NCBI RefSeq assembly: GCF_022346605.1 | Contig: NZ_JAKRNT010000007.1 | Span: 186,001 to 250,000 of the forward strand | Reading direction: 5' to 3' | Length of the DNA stretch: 64,000 bases | DNA from: Sporosarcina sp. ACRSL | GTDB taxonomy: Bacteria; Bacillota; Bacilli; Bacillales_A; Planococcaceae | Shown: piece after piece, positions 42,286-51,547 of the stretch | Position numbering within the stretch: position 1 is the stretch's first letter | Layout: each line of letters opens with the position of its first letter | Made by a program: the position numbers and the translations under genes | The notes under the pieces: generated by a model | Told to the model about the DNA's origin: nothing | The model's input: the letters and a program-made list of their open reading frames with translations, nothing else | Database searches by the model: none

Positions 42286-42816
42286 TCACTCCAAACCTCC
42301 GTGTAGCAAGCTTCTCAACAATTGCTTGTCCCCGAGGTATGACATTTTCGCGATTTTGTCGTCGCGCATAATGGCAACGCCTGTTACTTGGATCTCCTTT
42401 TTCTCCCCGTTTTTATCCACATAATCAAGGTCCACAGTGAAGTTATAATTCGTTGGCGTCACTTCGTTTTGCTCCACGTTCACCTCGTTTACCTTTAACT
42501 GATATTCGTATAAGTTGGCTGCCCAATGGAATACGACGAACTCATTCGTTTGAATGTATTGTTCAAACGTGCTCTCCGTAAAGTAAGGTCCGTACGTTTC
42601 CTCCAAATACGAATGGTATTGAGCTACTTCATTCTCGAAGCTCTCTGTGTCCTCAGACATATAATTCTGGAAAAGTGCTTTTTCATCAGGTGCATTCATC
42701 TGTAGTTCGACAACCGTTTTGACGGTATCCTTTATTTGATCGTGCTCATCGGGCTTCGAGCATCCTGCACTTATAAGAAAGATGGCAGTAAGAAATATAG
42801 CGATTGTTTTCTTCAT
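42286..42816 (-). CDS. Predicted lipoprotein, 176 aa
   Basis: The signal peptide carries lipobox LISAGC (Cys19). The mature part is acidic with beta-like segments (YNFTVDLDYVDKNGEKKEIQV). No family recognised. GAGGTGAGG precedes the ATG. Confidence 0.7.
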   Translation of the reverse strand: MKKTIAIFLTAIFLISAGCSKPDEHDQIKDTVKTVVELQMNAPDEKALFQNYMSEDTESFENEVAQYHSYLEETYGPYFTESTFEQYIQTNEFVVFHWAANLYEYQLKVNEVNVEQNEVTPTNYNFTVDLDYVDKNGEKKEIQVTGVAIMRDDKIAKMSYLGDKQLLRSLLHGGLE

Positions 42817-43028
42817 CCTCTCACCTCGTTTGTATTTTCAGTTTGCTAATTTTACGTATTATATCCGGAAAACGTTTCATTTTTTATTGGCACCTGTCTT
42901 GGGGGAATGAGTATATTGTTTAATTATCGAAACTTTCTGTCGGGTGAGCCGTATAGTAGTAGCTAAAGACGGATTGGGAGGGCGTAGCAGAGGCTGATTT
43001 TAATAAAACCAGGGGGGAGGGAGGTGGG

Positions 43029-43184
43029 ATGGTTTATTTCATTGTGATTGTCGCTATCTTGTGTACGCATGACCTTTTCCAGAAGAAAATAAAGAACCAG
43101 GTTAGGCTGAAGGAACTCGAGATTGAGAGATTGAAACTGGAGCTAGAGAAACAGACAAATATGAATCATGAGAGAGAGCAATAA
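43029..43184 (+). CDS. Short membrane/coiled-coil peptide, 51 aa
   Basis: It opens MVYFIVIVAILCTHDLF (one short membrane helix), followed by a long charged helix (LKELEIERLKLELEKQ). GGAGGTGGG precedes the ATG closely. Layout resembles the 48-aa ORF at 4614-4760. Function unknown. Confidence 0.5.
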   Translation: MVYFIVIVAILCTHDLFQKKIKNQVRLKELEIERLKLELEKQTNMNHEREQ

Positions 43185-43219
43185 AAACATTTCAGTGTGA
43201 ATTGAAGGGGAGTTTACAT

Positions 43220-43846
43220 GTGGGGATTATAAAAAAGTTTTCTTTGCAGTTTGGGAAGCCAGAAGGCATTTTAGGCAGCATTGCGGGCAAATTAATGTCT
43301 TCCACAGGTGTTGAAAAAAACAAGTGGACGATTTCGTTGTTAAATATTCAAAGTGCGGAAAATGTCTTGGAAGTTGGCTTCGGACCAGGAGTTGCAACGG
43401 AATTAATTTCAAAACTTATTCACGATGGTCATTATGTGGGAATTGATTATTCCGATGTCATGTTAGAGCAAGCGAAAAAAAGAAATAGCGCGGCAATCCA
43501 AGAAGGAAAAGTCACTCTGAAACTTGAGGAAGTTAGTAGTTTACAACCATCTGAGTTCCTGTTTGATAAAGTACTATCAGTCAATTCTATTATTTTTTGG
43601 AAGGACCCTATTACATCCTTGAAGAAAATACGTCAAGTCATGAAACCGAATGGTCTCATCGCCCTAACGATGCTGCCATATATGAAAGGGGCAACTGAAG
43701 AAACATCGAAACAACTAGGGAATGACATCGCCTGTTATCTAAAACAAGCAGGGTTTTCTAATATCAAAACGGAAATGAAGGAAATGAGGCCCGTTGCTGC
43801 TATCTGTGTACTTGGAGTTAATAATCAAGAAGAAAAGGTTTCCTAA
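43220..43846 (+). CDS. Class I SAM-dependent methyltransferase
   Basis: The 208-aa protein shows motif I ENVLEVGFGPGVATELI, the adenine-binding VGIDYSDVMLEQAKKR, and a motif IV region FDKVLSVNSIIFW. The GTG at 43220 with AGGGGAG upstream is preferred over the TTG at 43202. Substrate unknown. Confidence 0.86.
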   Translation: MGIIKKFSLQFGKPEGILGSIAGKLMSSTGVEKNKWTISLLNIQSAENVLEVGFGPGVATELISKLIHDGHYVGIDYSDVMLEQAKKRNSAAIQEGKVTLKLEEVSSLQPSEFLFDKVLSVNSIIFWKDPITSLKKIRQVMKPNGLIALTMLPYMKGATEETSKQLGNDIACYLKQAGFSNIKTEMKEMRPVAAICVLGVNNQEEKVS

Positions 43847-43960
43847 TTGTCTTCTCTTTTAGAAAGTCTTCTTTCGAAAGAGTTTGTTGTTGTTCAAGGA
43901 GTTTTATGTATTTAAGTCGAGAATCGAAACTCGTATGGAGAGGAGGAGCAGAAAAATCGG

Positions 43961-44794
43961 ATGGCAATTAAAATTCGGCGGCCAATAGCGATTGCGATTA
44001 TTCTTCTTGTCGTGATAACAATGTCGATGTATGGTTACTTTCGTCTGATAGGAAGCATCATATACCCTTCTGTTCAAGTTGATATAGAAGCTGATTTTTT
44101 GTCAGAGGGATACTTTTCCGAGCTCTCAGACCAGTATAATCAAATTCGCTCTAAGCATCGAAAATGGTACATATTTGACAACTCCAAAGCAATTGCATCA
44201 CACGCAATCTTAACGCAAATGATGCATGATTTGGTCGGAAATCACGAGCTTCTAATTGGGCATAAGCAATTTGATCTGTATTTTGAGACATTTGATCAAC
44301 ATGTCAAACAACTCCCTTCTATCACGGAAGAGATGCATTATTTTCGTAATGAACTGAATCGATATGGAGAGGCGCCTAAACAATTAGAAGAAATGATTGA
44401 CCTAGTCGCATGCGGCAAATGGAAGCTATTCAGTTCTAGATATCACCGGTATGAAGTAAGCGAATATGACGCTGCTTATAATGTAAAGTTTATATCATCG
44501 AATGGTCGCTTTGAAGCTGTCTATCATGCGGAGACGGGTGAGATCGTAAACGATCCTGTAAACATGGGCACCTATAATTATGCGCCTGGCAGCATAATTC
44601 CATGGAGATATTACCAGCATCATCAATATGATAAAGTCCCCTGGAAGAAATGGGGCAATACCAATCAGGTTTCATATGAGGAAATTACTCAAAAACAGAC
44701 GAGACATGGCTCAATGGAGCAAAAGGATAGTTCAAATGCACTCGAGCAGCTGATTGAAAACAAAACGCGAGAATCACAGATATGTCAACAGTAG
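43961..44794 (+). CDS. Single-pass membrane protein of unknown function, 277 aa
   Basis: An N-terminal membrane helix (about 9-32) is followed by a soluble domain facing outward; the region VKFISSNGRFEAVYHAETGEIVNDPVNMGTYN may bind an envelope component. No family recognised. GGAGGAG is rather far (about 14 bases) from the ATG. Likely genuine, function unknown. Confidence 0.6.
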   Translation: MAIKIRRPIAIAIILLVVITMSMYGYFRLIGSIIYPSVQVDIEADFLSEGYFSELSDQYNQIRSKHRKWYIFDNSKAIASHAILTQMMHDLVGNHELLIGHKQFDLYFETFDQHVKQLPSITEEMHYFRNELNRYGEAPKQLEEMIDLVACGKWKLFSSRYHRYEVSEYDAAYNVKFISSNGRFEAVYHAETGEIVNDPVNMGTYNYAPGSIIPWRYYQHHQYDKVPWKKWGNTNQVSYEEITQKQTRHGSMEQKDSSNALEQLIENKTRESQICQQ

Positions 44795-44862
44795 AAAGAC
44801 TTCAAAAAGAATATTAACCTACTATCACCGACGAAAATATAACAAGAAAAGAGGGTTACTAT

Positions 44863-45744
44863 ATGGATTTGGACTTTTTGTTTGAAGAAGACGTTAAAGA
44901 AATTCAAGAGTTAAGTCCAGGATATGAAGACCACGCTAGCGACGTATGGTTGGTTAAAACAGAAAAACAAGAGGTAGTTGTTCGTACTTCTCGATTGACG
45001 GAAGAACCTAACAATGATTTTTGGTGGGGGTGTAAAACAATATTTGGTATTGACCCAAGACGAGTTTTTGAATTGGAAAACATCAATAACACATTAAGTA
45101 CTATAACTTCTATGCCAGTACCTAGAGTGTTAACTAAAGGTAAAAGACATTCAAGAGAATTTATTGTTGTAGAAAAGTTAACAGGTGAGGTTGTCCAATC
45201 ATTTGTTAATCAATCCTCTTCTGTTTTGCAAAGTTTAGGAGAGGGATTGGCAAAAATACATACGTATCGAAAAAATTATGTAGGGTCTCCATCTGTATTG
45301 TTTACAATTAAATTGGAAGATTTTCATCAACATTTAAATGAGTCAATGACTGAACTAGTTTCGAGATTTTACAAAGAAGAAAAAGATATCAAAGATAAAC
45401 TGGATGAAATTAGGAGTCTATTAAAAGATATTCCAAGTCCTGACTATTCTTCATTTGTACTAGTTGATATGGACCCTACACAATTTTTATCTGATGGTGA
45501 CGTAATAACTGGTCTAGTTGATACTGAAGCATATGTTGTTGCTCCTAGAGAATTTGATTTTATAGGTCTTGAATATGTGTTAGATGAGAAAGCAGCTATC
45601 GATTTTAAAATTGGTTATGAAAAAGTATTAGAAGTACCAGATCTATCGCAGGTTAGAACACCTTACCGATACTTGTATCGATTATTATCTGTTCAGGGTG
45701 ATGTGGATATAACAGAATGGTTAAACCACAAGAAGCTATTCTAG
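44863..45744 (+). CDS. Divergent aminoglycoside-phosphotransferase-fold protein
   Basis: The 293-aa protein has the overall APH-kinase layout, but the Brenner motif (HxDxxxxN) is degenerate: VLVDMDPTQFLS keeps the catalytic Asp but lacks the His and Asn. The downstream GLVDTEAYVVAPREFDFIG keeps the metal-binding Asp. It may be a pseudokinase or use a different chemistry. AGAGGGT precedes the ATG. AT-rich relative to neighbours. Confidence 0.72.
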   Translation: MDLDFLFEEDVKEIQELSPGYEDHASDVWLVKTEKQEVVVRTSRLTEEPNNDFWWGCKTIFGIDPRRVFELENINNTLSTITSMPVPRVLTKGKRHSREFIVVEKLTGEVVQSFVNQSSSVLQSLGEGLAKIHTYRKNYVGSPSVLFTIKLEDFHQHLNESMTELVSRFYKEEKDIKDKLDEIRSLLKDIPSPDYSSFVLVDMDPTQFLSDGDVITGLVDTEAYVVAPREFDFIGLEYVLDEKAAIDFKIGYEKVLEVPDLSQVRTPYRYLYRLLSVQGDVDITEWLNHKKLF

Positions 45745-45764
45745 TAGTTTGTTCAACTATTGGG

Positions 45765-45841
45765 GCTGGAGAAATCGGCATAAAAGAAAATCCATCCTTG
45801 AGTCGTAGCTCATAATGGATGGATTCTGTTAATTCTCCAGC
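45765..45841. repeat. Nested inverted-repeat element
   Basis: Outer arms GCTGGAGAA (45765-45773) and TTCTCCAGC (45833-45841) are perfect. Inside, AGAAAATCCATCC and GGATGGATTCT form a second stem around TTGAGTCGTAGCTCATAAT. Related inner hairpins lie at 56880-56918 and 57035-57077. It lies between convergent genes and may terminate both. Confidence 0.7.
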
Positions 45842-45867
45842 TGCTGGCTCCCTTACACTTTCACCTT

Positions 45868-46635
45868 TCAAGTCCCATCTTCTTCACTTTGCATTTTCCG
45901 TATCTCAACTATTCGTCTCCAAATTTCTTTATTCTCAATTCGCGCAAATCCGCCGATGCCTGGTGTCGTATTCACTTCAAATAAGATAGGTATTCCCTCT
46001 TGATTGACCCCGAAGTCCATTCCGTAATCTCTATTCGGCAAAACGGAATAGATCACCTTCGCTGCCAATATTGCCACCTCTTCGATCTTCTTTATTGTAG
46101 CCTTTTGATTGTTTTTGATTTTTGTGTGTGATAATACATCGGAAATGGTCATTACTTTACCGCCTGTATGGGTATTCACAATCCCGCTTTCTGAGGTCCC
46201 GAACATCCCGAACATCCCGCCAACGACCCAATTGTTTTTCAGTTTTTGAACATGAACCCGAATCGAAAAAGGCTGTCCATTTTGTGTGTGGCTTTGTATA
46301 CCTTCTTGAATAATATAGGGACCGCTTTCTCTCCCGAACTTTAAAAATGGATGAAGAAGCTGCCGTATTTCATCAATTTTCGATACGGTTTTTTGTATTG
46401 GTGTTCCTTGAATTGTAAAGCCATTTATGTAGTACTGGCCACTGTTTTTACGAATCTTGAAGATGGCTCTGCCTTGACCCGTCGTATTATGCTTAACATA
46501 GACAGACTGATAGCAGCTCAATAAATCATCCAAATTACTATCACTATAAACGATTGTTTCTGGAAGATGTTTTACGATGAATGGATTTTGCTGTAATAAT
46601 GAGATTTGCTCCCATTTCCCCAATGTATTCTTCAT
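45868..46635 (-). CDS. YheC/YheD family ATP-grasp protein, copy 1
   Basis: The 255-aa protein has an ATP-grasp fold: VYVKHNTTGQGRAIFKIRK (nucleotide loop), SIRVHVQKLKNNWVVGGMFG, and the metal-binding DYGMDFGVNQEGIPILFEVNTTPG. Family members carry out ATP-driven carboxylate-amine ligations; Bacillus subtilis YheC and YheD are spore-coat associated, and their partner reaction is not known to me. It is shorter than YheC/YheD. Tandem with copy 2, with which it shares most residues. Confidence 0.9.
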   Translation of the reverse strand: MKNTLGKWEQISLLQQNPFIVKHLPETIVYSDSNLDDLLSCYQSVYVKHNTTGQGRAIFKIRKNSGQYYINGFTIQGTPIQKTVSKIDEIRQLLHPFLKFGRESGPYIIQEGIQSHTQNGQPFSIRVHVQKLKNNWVVGGMFGMFGTSESGIVNTHTGGKVMTISDVLSHTKIKNNQKATIKKIEEVAILAAKVIYSVLPNRDYGMDFGVNQEGIPILFEVNTTPGIGGFARIENKEIWRRIVEIRKMQSEEDGT

Positions 46636-46833
46636 TTTCCTAACCTCATTCCATCATGTTTTATTCCTCTTCGATGCCGTGACAGTTGTTTTACGAATCT
46701 ATTTTCTATTGTATGCGTACGGAATAATTGTTTCTGGATTTTTGGGAAGGACAAGAAACTCCAGATAAGCATTGTCCAACCGGTGTGGAGGACAGGCGCC
46801 ATCTGGAGCGGTAATTTAATACATGCGGAATGT

Positions 46834-47616
46834 TTACGTTCCATCTTGTTCATTTTGCATTTTGCGTATCTCCATAATTCGTTTCCAAACTTCTTTGTTC
46901 TCAATTTGTGCAAATGAGCGGATACTTGGTGTCGTATTCACTTCCAATAAAATAGGGGTTCCTTCTTGAGTGACTCCGAAGTCCATTCCAAATTCTCTAC
47001 AAGGCAAAGCGGAATTGATGACCTTCGCTGCTGCGGTTGCAATTTCTTCTAACTTCTCTAAGGTTTCCTTTTGATTATGTTTGACTTTTGTCGTTGATAA
47101 TATTTCAGCAATGGTCATGACGTTAGCGCCTCTATGGGTATTCACAATCCCGCTTTCAGTCTCTTGGCTCGTTTCGAGCAAGCATGCCCCGTACATCCCG
47201 CCAATCACCCAATCGTTTTTGAGTTTTTGAATATGAACCCGAATAATAAAATGCTGGCCATGTTCGTTGTAGCTTTGAATATCTTCTTGAATAATATAGG
47301 GGCCGCTTTCTCTGCCAAGCTTTATAAATGGATGGAGGAGCTGGTGAATTCCATCCAAGCTCGATACGGATTTTTGTATAGGTGTTCCTTGGATGGTAAA
47401 TCCATTTACGTCATAGTTCCTGCCCTTTTTTTTAATCTTTAACATGCCTCTACCCTGGCCCGTCGTAACATGTTTAACGTATACAGACTGATAGCGGTTC
47501 AATAAATCTTCCAAATTACTCTCATTGTAAAGAAGCGTTTCTGGAATATGTTTTGCGACTTCTGGATGTTGCTGTAATAATTCACTTTGCTCCCATTTCC
47601 CCATTGCTCTCTTCAT
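46834..47616 (-). CDS. YheC/YheD family ATP-grasp protein, copy 2
   Basis: The 260-aa paralog of copy 1 shows the same ATP-grasp landmarks (VYVKHVTTGQGRGMLKIKK, and REFGMDFGVTQEGTPILLEVNTTP). It differs by a small insertion (ACLLETSQETESG) and in several loop residues, so the two may have diverged in substrate. The two genes are separated by about 200 bp with no obvious terminator and could be one transcription unit. Confidence 0.9.
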   Translation of the reverse strand: MKRAMGKWEQSELLQQHPEVAKHIPETLLYNESNLEDLLNRYQSVYVKHVTTGQGRGMLKIKKKGRNYDVNGFTIQGTPIQKSVSSLDGIHQLLHPFIKLGRESGPYIIQEDIQSYNEHGQHFIIRVHIQKLKNDWVIGGMYGACLLETSQETESGIVNTHRGANVMTIAEILSTTKVKHNQKETLEKLEEIATAAAKVINSALPCREFGMDFGVTQEGTPILLEVNTTPSIRSFAQIENKEVWKRIMEIRKMQNEQDGT

Positions 47617-47835
47617 GTGTATCCACTCATTTCTTCGTAGATTTTTTACCCTTCCGTTTGTCCCAATTGTCCAATCAATCTCTTTCTATTCTATGCATAT
47701 TAATTAGTTGTACTTGGATTTTTGAGAAAGGTTGTATGAATCCTGCCAAATTTATATCTATTACAAGACTACTGTACAGCGAATTATTAATAGCAAGCAT
47801 AACGTATTGTATGAAGAGATTTGGAGGGAACCTAC

Positions 47836-49254
47836 ATGAAGTCAATGTCCGCAAGAACGATTTGCCTATATGTAAATGGACAACTTATAAAAGGCTCGGA
47901 TAGAGTAAGGGTTAACGATGCTGTTTATCATCTTCAGAAGATGGGGCCAAATAAATTATTATTTTTAAAACAAAAATGGCAAATTGATTGGGAGAAAATT
48001 GCTCAGTCCGTCCCTTGTGTCGTCGTTACAGATACTGATTTTGCTGAATTAGAGCAGATTGAAAATTGTACGATTATAAAAGTTAAAAACATTAATCATG
48101 CCTTTTGGGGGTTCGTTAACTTTTATCGCAACCATTTTTCGATTCCCGTTGTTGCTGTCACCGGAACGAATGGAAAAACGACGACAAAAGATATGATACT
48201 GCATATTCTTAGTTTTGATCGTACTGTCACCGGTACTACGAAATCAGCGAACTCGAGGACTCATCATCTCACCTATTTACTTTCCATTGATAAGGACACG
48301 GACGCTGCTGTGTTTGAATCGGCAGTAGGAGCACCAGGAGATGTGTTACTCGCTTCCCGTTACTATAGGCCGACAATCGGGATCATTACTAATATTGGTG
48401 TGTACCATCTTGATGGATGTAAGACTCCCGAAGCATATGTCCTAGCAAAAGCAGAAATGGTTCAAGCTGTTGGTTCTAAAGGGACAATCATCGTCAATGC
48501 AGATGACGAGAATACGAAAAAGATAGGGCTGAAAAGGTTTAAAGGAGTTGTACATACCTTTGGTATTACGAACCGGGCTGATTTTCGGGCGACTAAAATT
48601 GAGTACGGTACGAACGGAATGCACTTTGAACTTAAAGTAAGAAATAAGAAAAAGTTCCCCTTTAGCGGTAAAAAGAAATACTCCGTTTTTGTACCGGGTT
48701 ATGGACATCATCAAGTATTAAATGCGCTCGCTGCTCTTGCGGCCGTTCATGAAATCGGTGTTGATATCAATGAAGCGATTAAACGGTTACGATCATTCAA
48801 GAATTTGCCTGCCCATTTGGAAACTTGTCCGGGAAAGGGGGGCTTCACCATTTTGGATGATACGTGGAGTTCAACTCCTTCTTCTCTCAAAGCGGCCTTT
48901 CAAACGTTGAATGGGATTTCAAGGGGGAAGAAAAGAATTGCCCTCGTTGGCGACATTAAGCGGTTAGGTGATTTCAGCCAAGAGTACCACCGTCAAACCG
49001 GTGAGATGATCGCAAAAAATGGGGTAGACGTATTGATTACCGTTGGTTCAAAGGCTGCCGAAATTGCAAAACAAGCAAAAAGAAAAGGTTTAAAAGGAGA
49101 CGTCTATATGTTTCCTACCATCCATGGGGTTGAGGCATTACTAAAGAGAATTTTAGATAAAAATAGTATATTGCTCATCAAAAGTTCATCAACGAATGAT
49201 GAAATTGTTAAGTTGAAAAGCAAATTAAAGCTTCGCCCGGACAAAAACAAATGA
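47836..49254 (+). CDS. Mur ligase family protein (MurF-like)
   Basis: The 472-aa protein has the Mur ligase P-loop VVAVTGTNGKTTTKD, the central FESAVGAPGDV and IGIITNIGVYHLDG, and the C-terminal domain with DDTWSSTPSSLKAAF and ALVGDIKRLGDFS. MurF adds D-Ala-D-Ala to UDP-MurNAc-tripeptide; here the C-terminal motifs differ from canonical MurF (for example no DAYNANP). The ATG at 47836 has TTGGAGGG upstream. It is divergent from YheC/YheD copy 2 and convergent with the aminoethylphosphonate operon. Substrate inferred only by family. Confidence 0.88.
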   Translation: MKSMSARTICLYVNGQLIKGSDRVRVNDAVYHLQKMGPNKLLFLKQKWQIDWEKIAQSVPCVVVTDTDFAELEQIENCTIIKVKNINHAFWGFVNFYRNHFSIPVVAVTGTNGKTTTKDMILHILSFDRTVTGTTKSANSRTHHLTYLLSIDKDTDAAVFESAVGAPGDVLLASRYYRPTIGIITNIGVYHLDGCKTPEAYVLAKAEMVQAVGSKGTIIVNADDENTKKIGLKRFKGVVHTFGITNRADFRATKIEYGTNGMHFELKVRNKKKFPFSGKKKYSVFVPGYGHHQVLNALAALAAVHEIGVDINEAIKRLRSFKNLPAHLETCPGKGGFTILDDTWSSTPSSLKAAFQTLNGISRGKKRIALVGDIKRLGDFSQEYHRQTGEMIAKNGVDVLITVGSKAAEIAKQAKRKGLKGDVYMFPTIHGVEALLKRILDKNSILLIKSSSTNDEIVKLKSKLKLRPDKNK

Positions 49255-49283
49255 CCTCCGAATCCAGGAGGTCATTTGTTTAT
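49246..49283. terminator. Shared terminator between Mur ligase and phosphonate operon
   Basis: ACAAATGACCTCC and GGAGGTCATTTGT form a perfect 13-bp stem with flanking A and T runs. It overlaps the end of both coding regions. Confidence 0.9.
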
Positions 49284-50405
49284 TTAGTCTGCAGAATGAA
49301 AACCGATCCGTTGAAAATATGTTTCCAGTAAGGTTAGAAAGTGCTCAATATCTTCTTTCGTCAAATCACCTATATTCGCCACTCGAAAGGAATTCAAACC
49401 GTTAAGCTTTCCAGGATAGATCGTTATGCCATTCGAGTAGAAATAATCATGCATGCTCTCGAAGTCATATGCCTCACATGCAGGCTCCACGATTGCGGTA
49501 ATAATTTTCGAATGGTGCTCGGGAGCTACTAGATGGTGTAGACCAAGTTTTGTAATACCAGCGATGAGCGTTTCCCAGCTTTGAGAATAGCGTTCATATC
49601 GCTCCTTGACGCCTTCTTCTTTTAGTTCAATGATGGCTTGTCGTAATGCATATATTGTTTGAACGGGAGGGGTGAACCGCATTTGACCTGTTTCCTTGAA
49701 ATGCTTGTATTGCGCATACAGATTTAAGTAATAATTCGCTGGCTTCTTTTCTTTCTCTAGTTCATCTTTCTTTGCAACAACAATAGATACGCCTGCCATA
49801 CCTTGCAAGTTTTTATTGGAACTCGCTGCTAAAAAACTGACGTTCATGTTACTCATTTGAATGGGAATCGCAGCAAATGAACTCATGGCATCTACCATCA
49901 TCGTCGTATTATTTTCCTTGCAAATGGATCCAATCGATTCAATATCATTTAGTAAGCCCGTTGTTGTTTCATTGTGCACAACCGCGAGATATGAAGCGGG
50001 CCGCGGTAAGTTTTGAATGAATGATTGCAATTGATCGAGTTGAATCGGTTGATCCACTGGACTTCTGTACTCAACCCAGTCGAGCCCATACGCTTCTGCA
50101 ATTTCACACATTCGTTTTCCATAGGCTCCGTTGTTAATGATGACGATAAGCCCGTCATTCATAATTGAACTCAATATCGACTCTACCGCTGCGGTTCCGG
50201 AACCGCAGAACAGGACGGTTGTGTAGTGCTCCGAATCTGCAACGAGGCTCGTCAGTTCGGAAGATACGAAGCGCATGATCTCACCGAATTCTTTTTCACG
50301 GGGGCAAATATCCGGTACGATTTGTGCGAGTTTAACCGTATCTGTTGTTGTGGCGGGCCCGGGATTTAATAATATATTTCTCTTCACTTTTGGCATGCCG
50401 CTCAT
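49284..50405 (-). CDS. phnW: 2-aminoethylphosphonate:pyruvate aminotransferase
   Basis: The 373-aa class V PLP aminotransferase has NPGPATTTDTVKLAQI, PREKEFGEIM, MVDAMSSFAAIP and the PLP-lysine ASSNKNLQG. In the biosynthetic direction it converts phosphonoacetaldehyde to 2-aminoethylphosphonate. It overlaps the decarboxylase gene by four bases (ATGA) as the last gene of the operon. A second ATG at 50396 has slightly better spacing to AAAGG and may be used. Confidence 0.94.
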   Translation of the reverse strand: MSGMPKVKRNILLNPGPATTTDTVKLAQIVPDICPREKEFGEIMRFVSSELTSLVADSEHYTTVLFCGSGTAAVESILSSIMNDGLIVIINNGAYGKRMCEIAEAYGLDWVEYRSPVDQPIQLDQLQSFIQNLPRPASYLAVVHNETTTGLLNDIESIGSICKENNTTMMVDAMSSFAAIPIQMSNMNVSFLAASSNKNLQGMAGVSIVVAKKDELEKEKKPANYYLNLYAQYKHFKETGQMRFTPPVQTIYALRQAIIELKEEGVKERYERYSQSWETLIAGITKLGLHHLVAPEHHSKIITAIVEPACEAYDFESMHDYFYSNGITIYPGKLNGLNSFRVANIGDLTKEDIEHFLTLLETYFQRIGFHSAD

Positions 50406-51547
50406 CCTTTTTCATTGATAAATCGCTGAAGCCGTGTTTTCACTTCACGAGGCGTAACTTTTGGGCGCCCGAGGTTCTGTTTCGATCCTTTTGCAATTTT
50501 AAGATGAAGAAAAGTAAGTGCTTTTGTCTTTTTCCATTCTTGTATTTCTTTTTCGAGCTCTTCTAGACTATGAATGTAAATTGATTTTTCATACCCGCAA
50601 GCGGCCGCAATGTCGACAAAATTTACATTATGAGAAACGGTACGTTGCCCTCCGGTTGAATCGTGGGTTTGATTATCGAGCAGGATGTGCAGCATGTTGG
50701 CGGGGTGATAAAATCCGTTTGTTGCTAAACTTCCCATTCGCATAAGAAGAGAACCATCCCCATCAATGACAACTACATTAAGGTCTTCCCGTGCTAGAGC
50801 CACTCCTAATCCAAGGGAACTGACACATCCCATGGAACCGACCATGTACAGGTTGTTCGAGCAATCCTCCAATTCATACATTTCTCTGCCCGTTTTACCT
50901 GTTGTGGCTAGCTGCACTGTCTTCTCGTCTTTGCATCGATTGATTACATCTAGTGCTTCCATTCGACTTGGTACTTCATCCGATGAGGTTTTATCGATTT
51001 TTTTCTTGTTGTGATGAACGAATCGTTCCTCTCGTTTCAAGTTCACTTTATCAAATGTATCTTTTTTGACGACAAAGAAAAATGGTCGTTCTTTTTCGAT
51101 CCACTCGTTAGCTGTTTCAAGCTGTAATTTCGCTTCGTTTACATCACTTGATAAATACTCCCATTTTATTTGCATGAGGTCTAACAGTTGAGTGGTGATT
51201 TGTCCCATTAATTCGTGCTGGGGCTCATCAGTCAAACCAGGTTCTCCTCGCAGACTGACAAACCCGAGCACCGGGATTTGGAACGGGTAGGTGAGGGAGG
51301 TAAGAGGAGAAACAGCATTCGTTAAGCCAGAGTTTTGCATGAGGACAACTGATTTCTTTCCACCTACGTATGCCCCTGACGCGATTGCGACAGCATCCCC
51401 TTCATTTGCAGCAGCAATATAATTACACTCATTGATAGCGTAGTTAATAAGACTTTTTAAAAATGAACAAGGGACACCACTGTAAAAGTCAAAACCGAGT
51501 TTTTTCAGTTCATTTCCAAATTCACTTGTGTTCAACAAAAAAATCAC
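50402..51547 (-). CDS. aepY: Phosphonopyruvate decarboxylase
   Basis: The 381-aa thiamine-diphosphate enzyme has an N-terminal [13 protein letters not shown], the catalytic Glu region [14 protein letters not shown], and the ThDP/Mg motif [20 protein letters not shown] with [10 protein letters not shown]. It decarboxylates phosphonopyruvate to phosphonoacetaldehyde, the step that pulls the unfavourable PEP mutase reaction forward. It overlaps both neighbours by four bases. Confidence 0.95.
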   Translation of the reverse strand: MIFLLNTSEFGNELKKLGFDFYSGVPCSFLKSLINYAINECNYIAAANEGDAVAIASGAYVGGKKSVVLMQNSGLTNAVSPLTSLTYPFQIPVLGFVSLRGEPGLTDEPQHELMGQITTQLLDLMQIKWEYLSSDVNEAKLQLETANEWIEKERPFFFVVKKDTFDKVNLKREERFVHHNKKKIDKTSSDEVPSRMEALDVINRCKDEKTVQLATTGKTGREMYELEDCSNNLYMVGSMGCVSSLGLGVALAREDLNVVVIDGDGSLLMRMGSLATNGFYHPANMLHILLDNQTHDSTGGQRTVSHNVNFVDIAAACGYEKSIYIHSLEELEKEIQEWKKTKALTFLHLKIAKGSKQNLGRPKVTPREVKTRLQRFINEKG

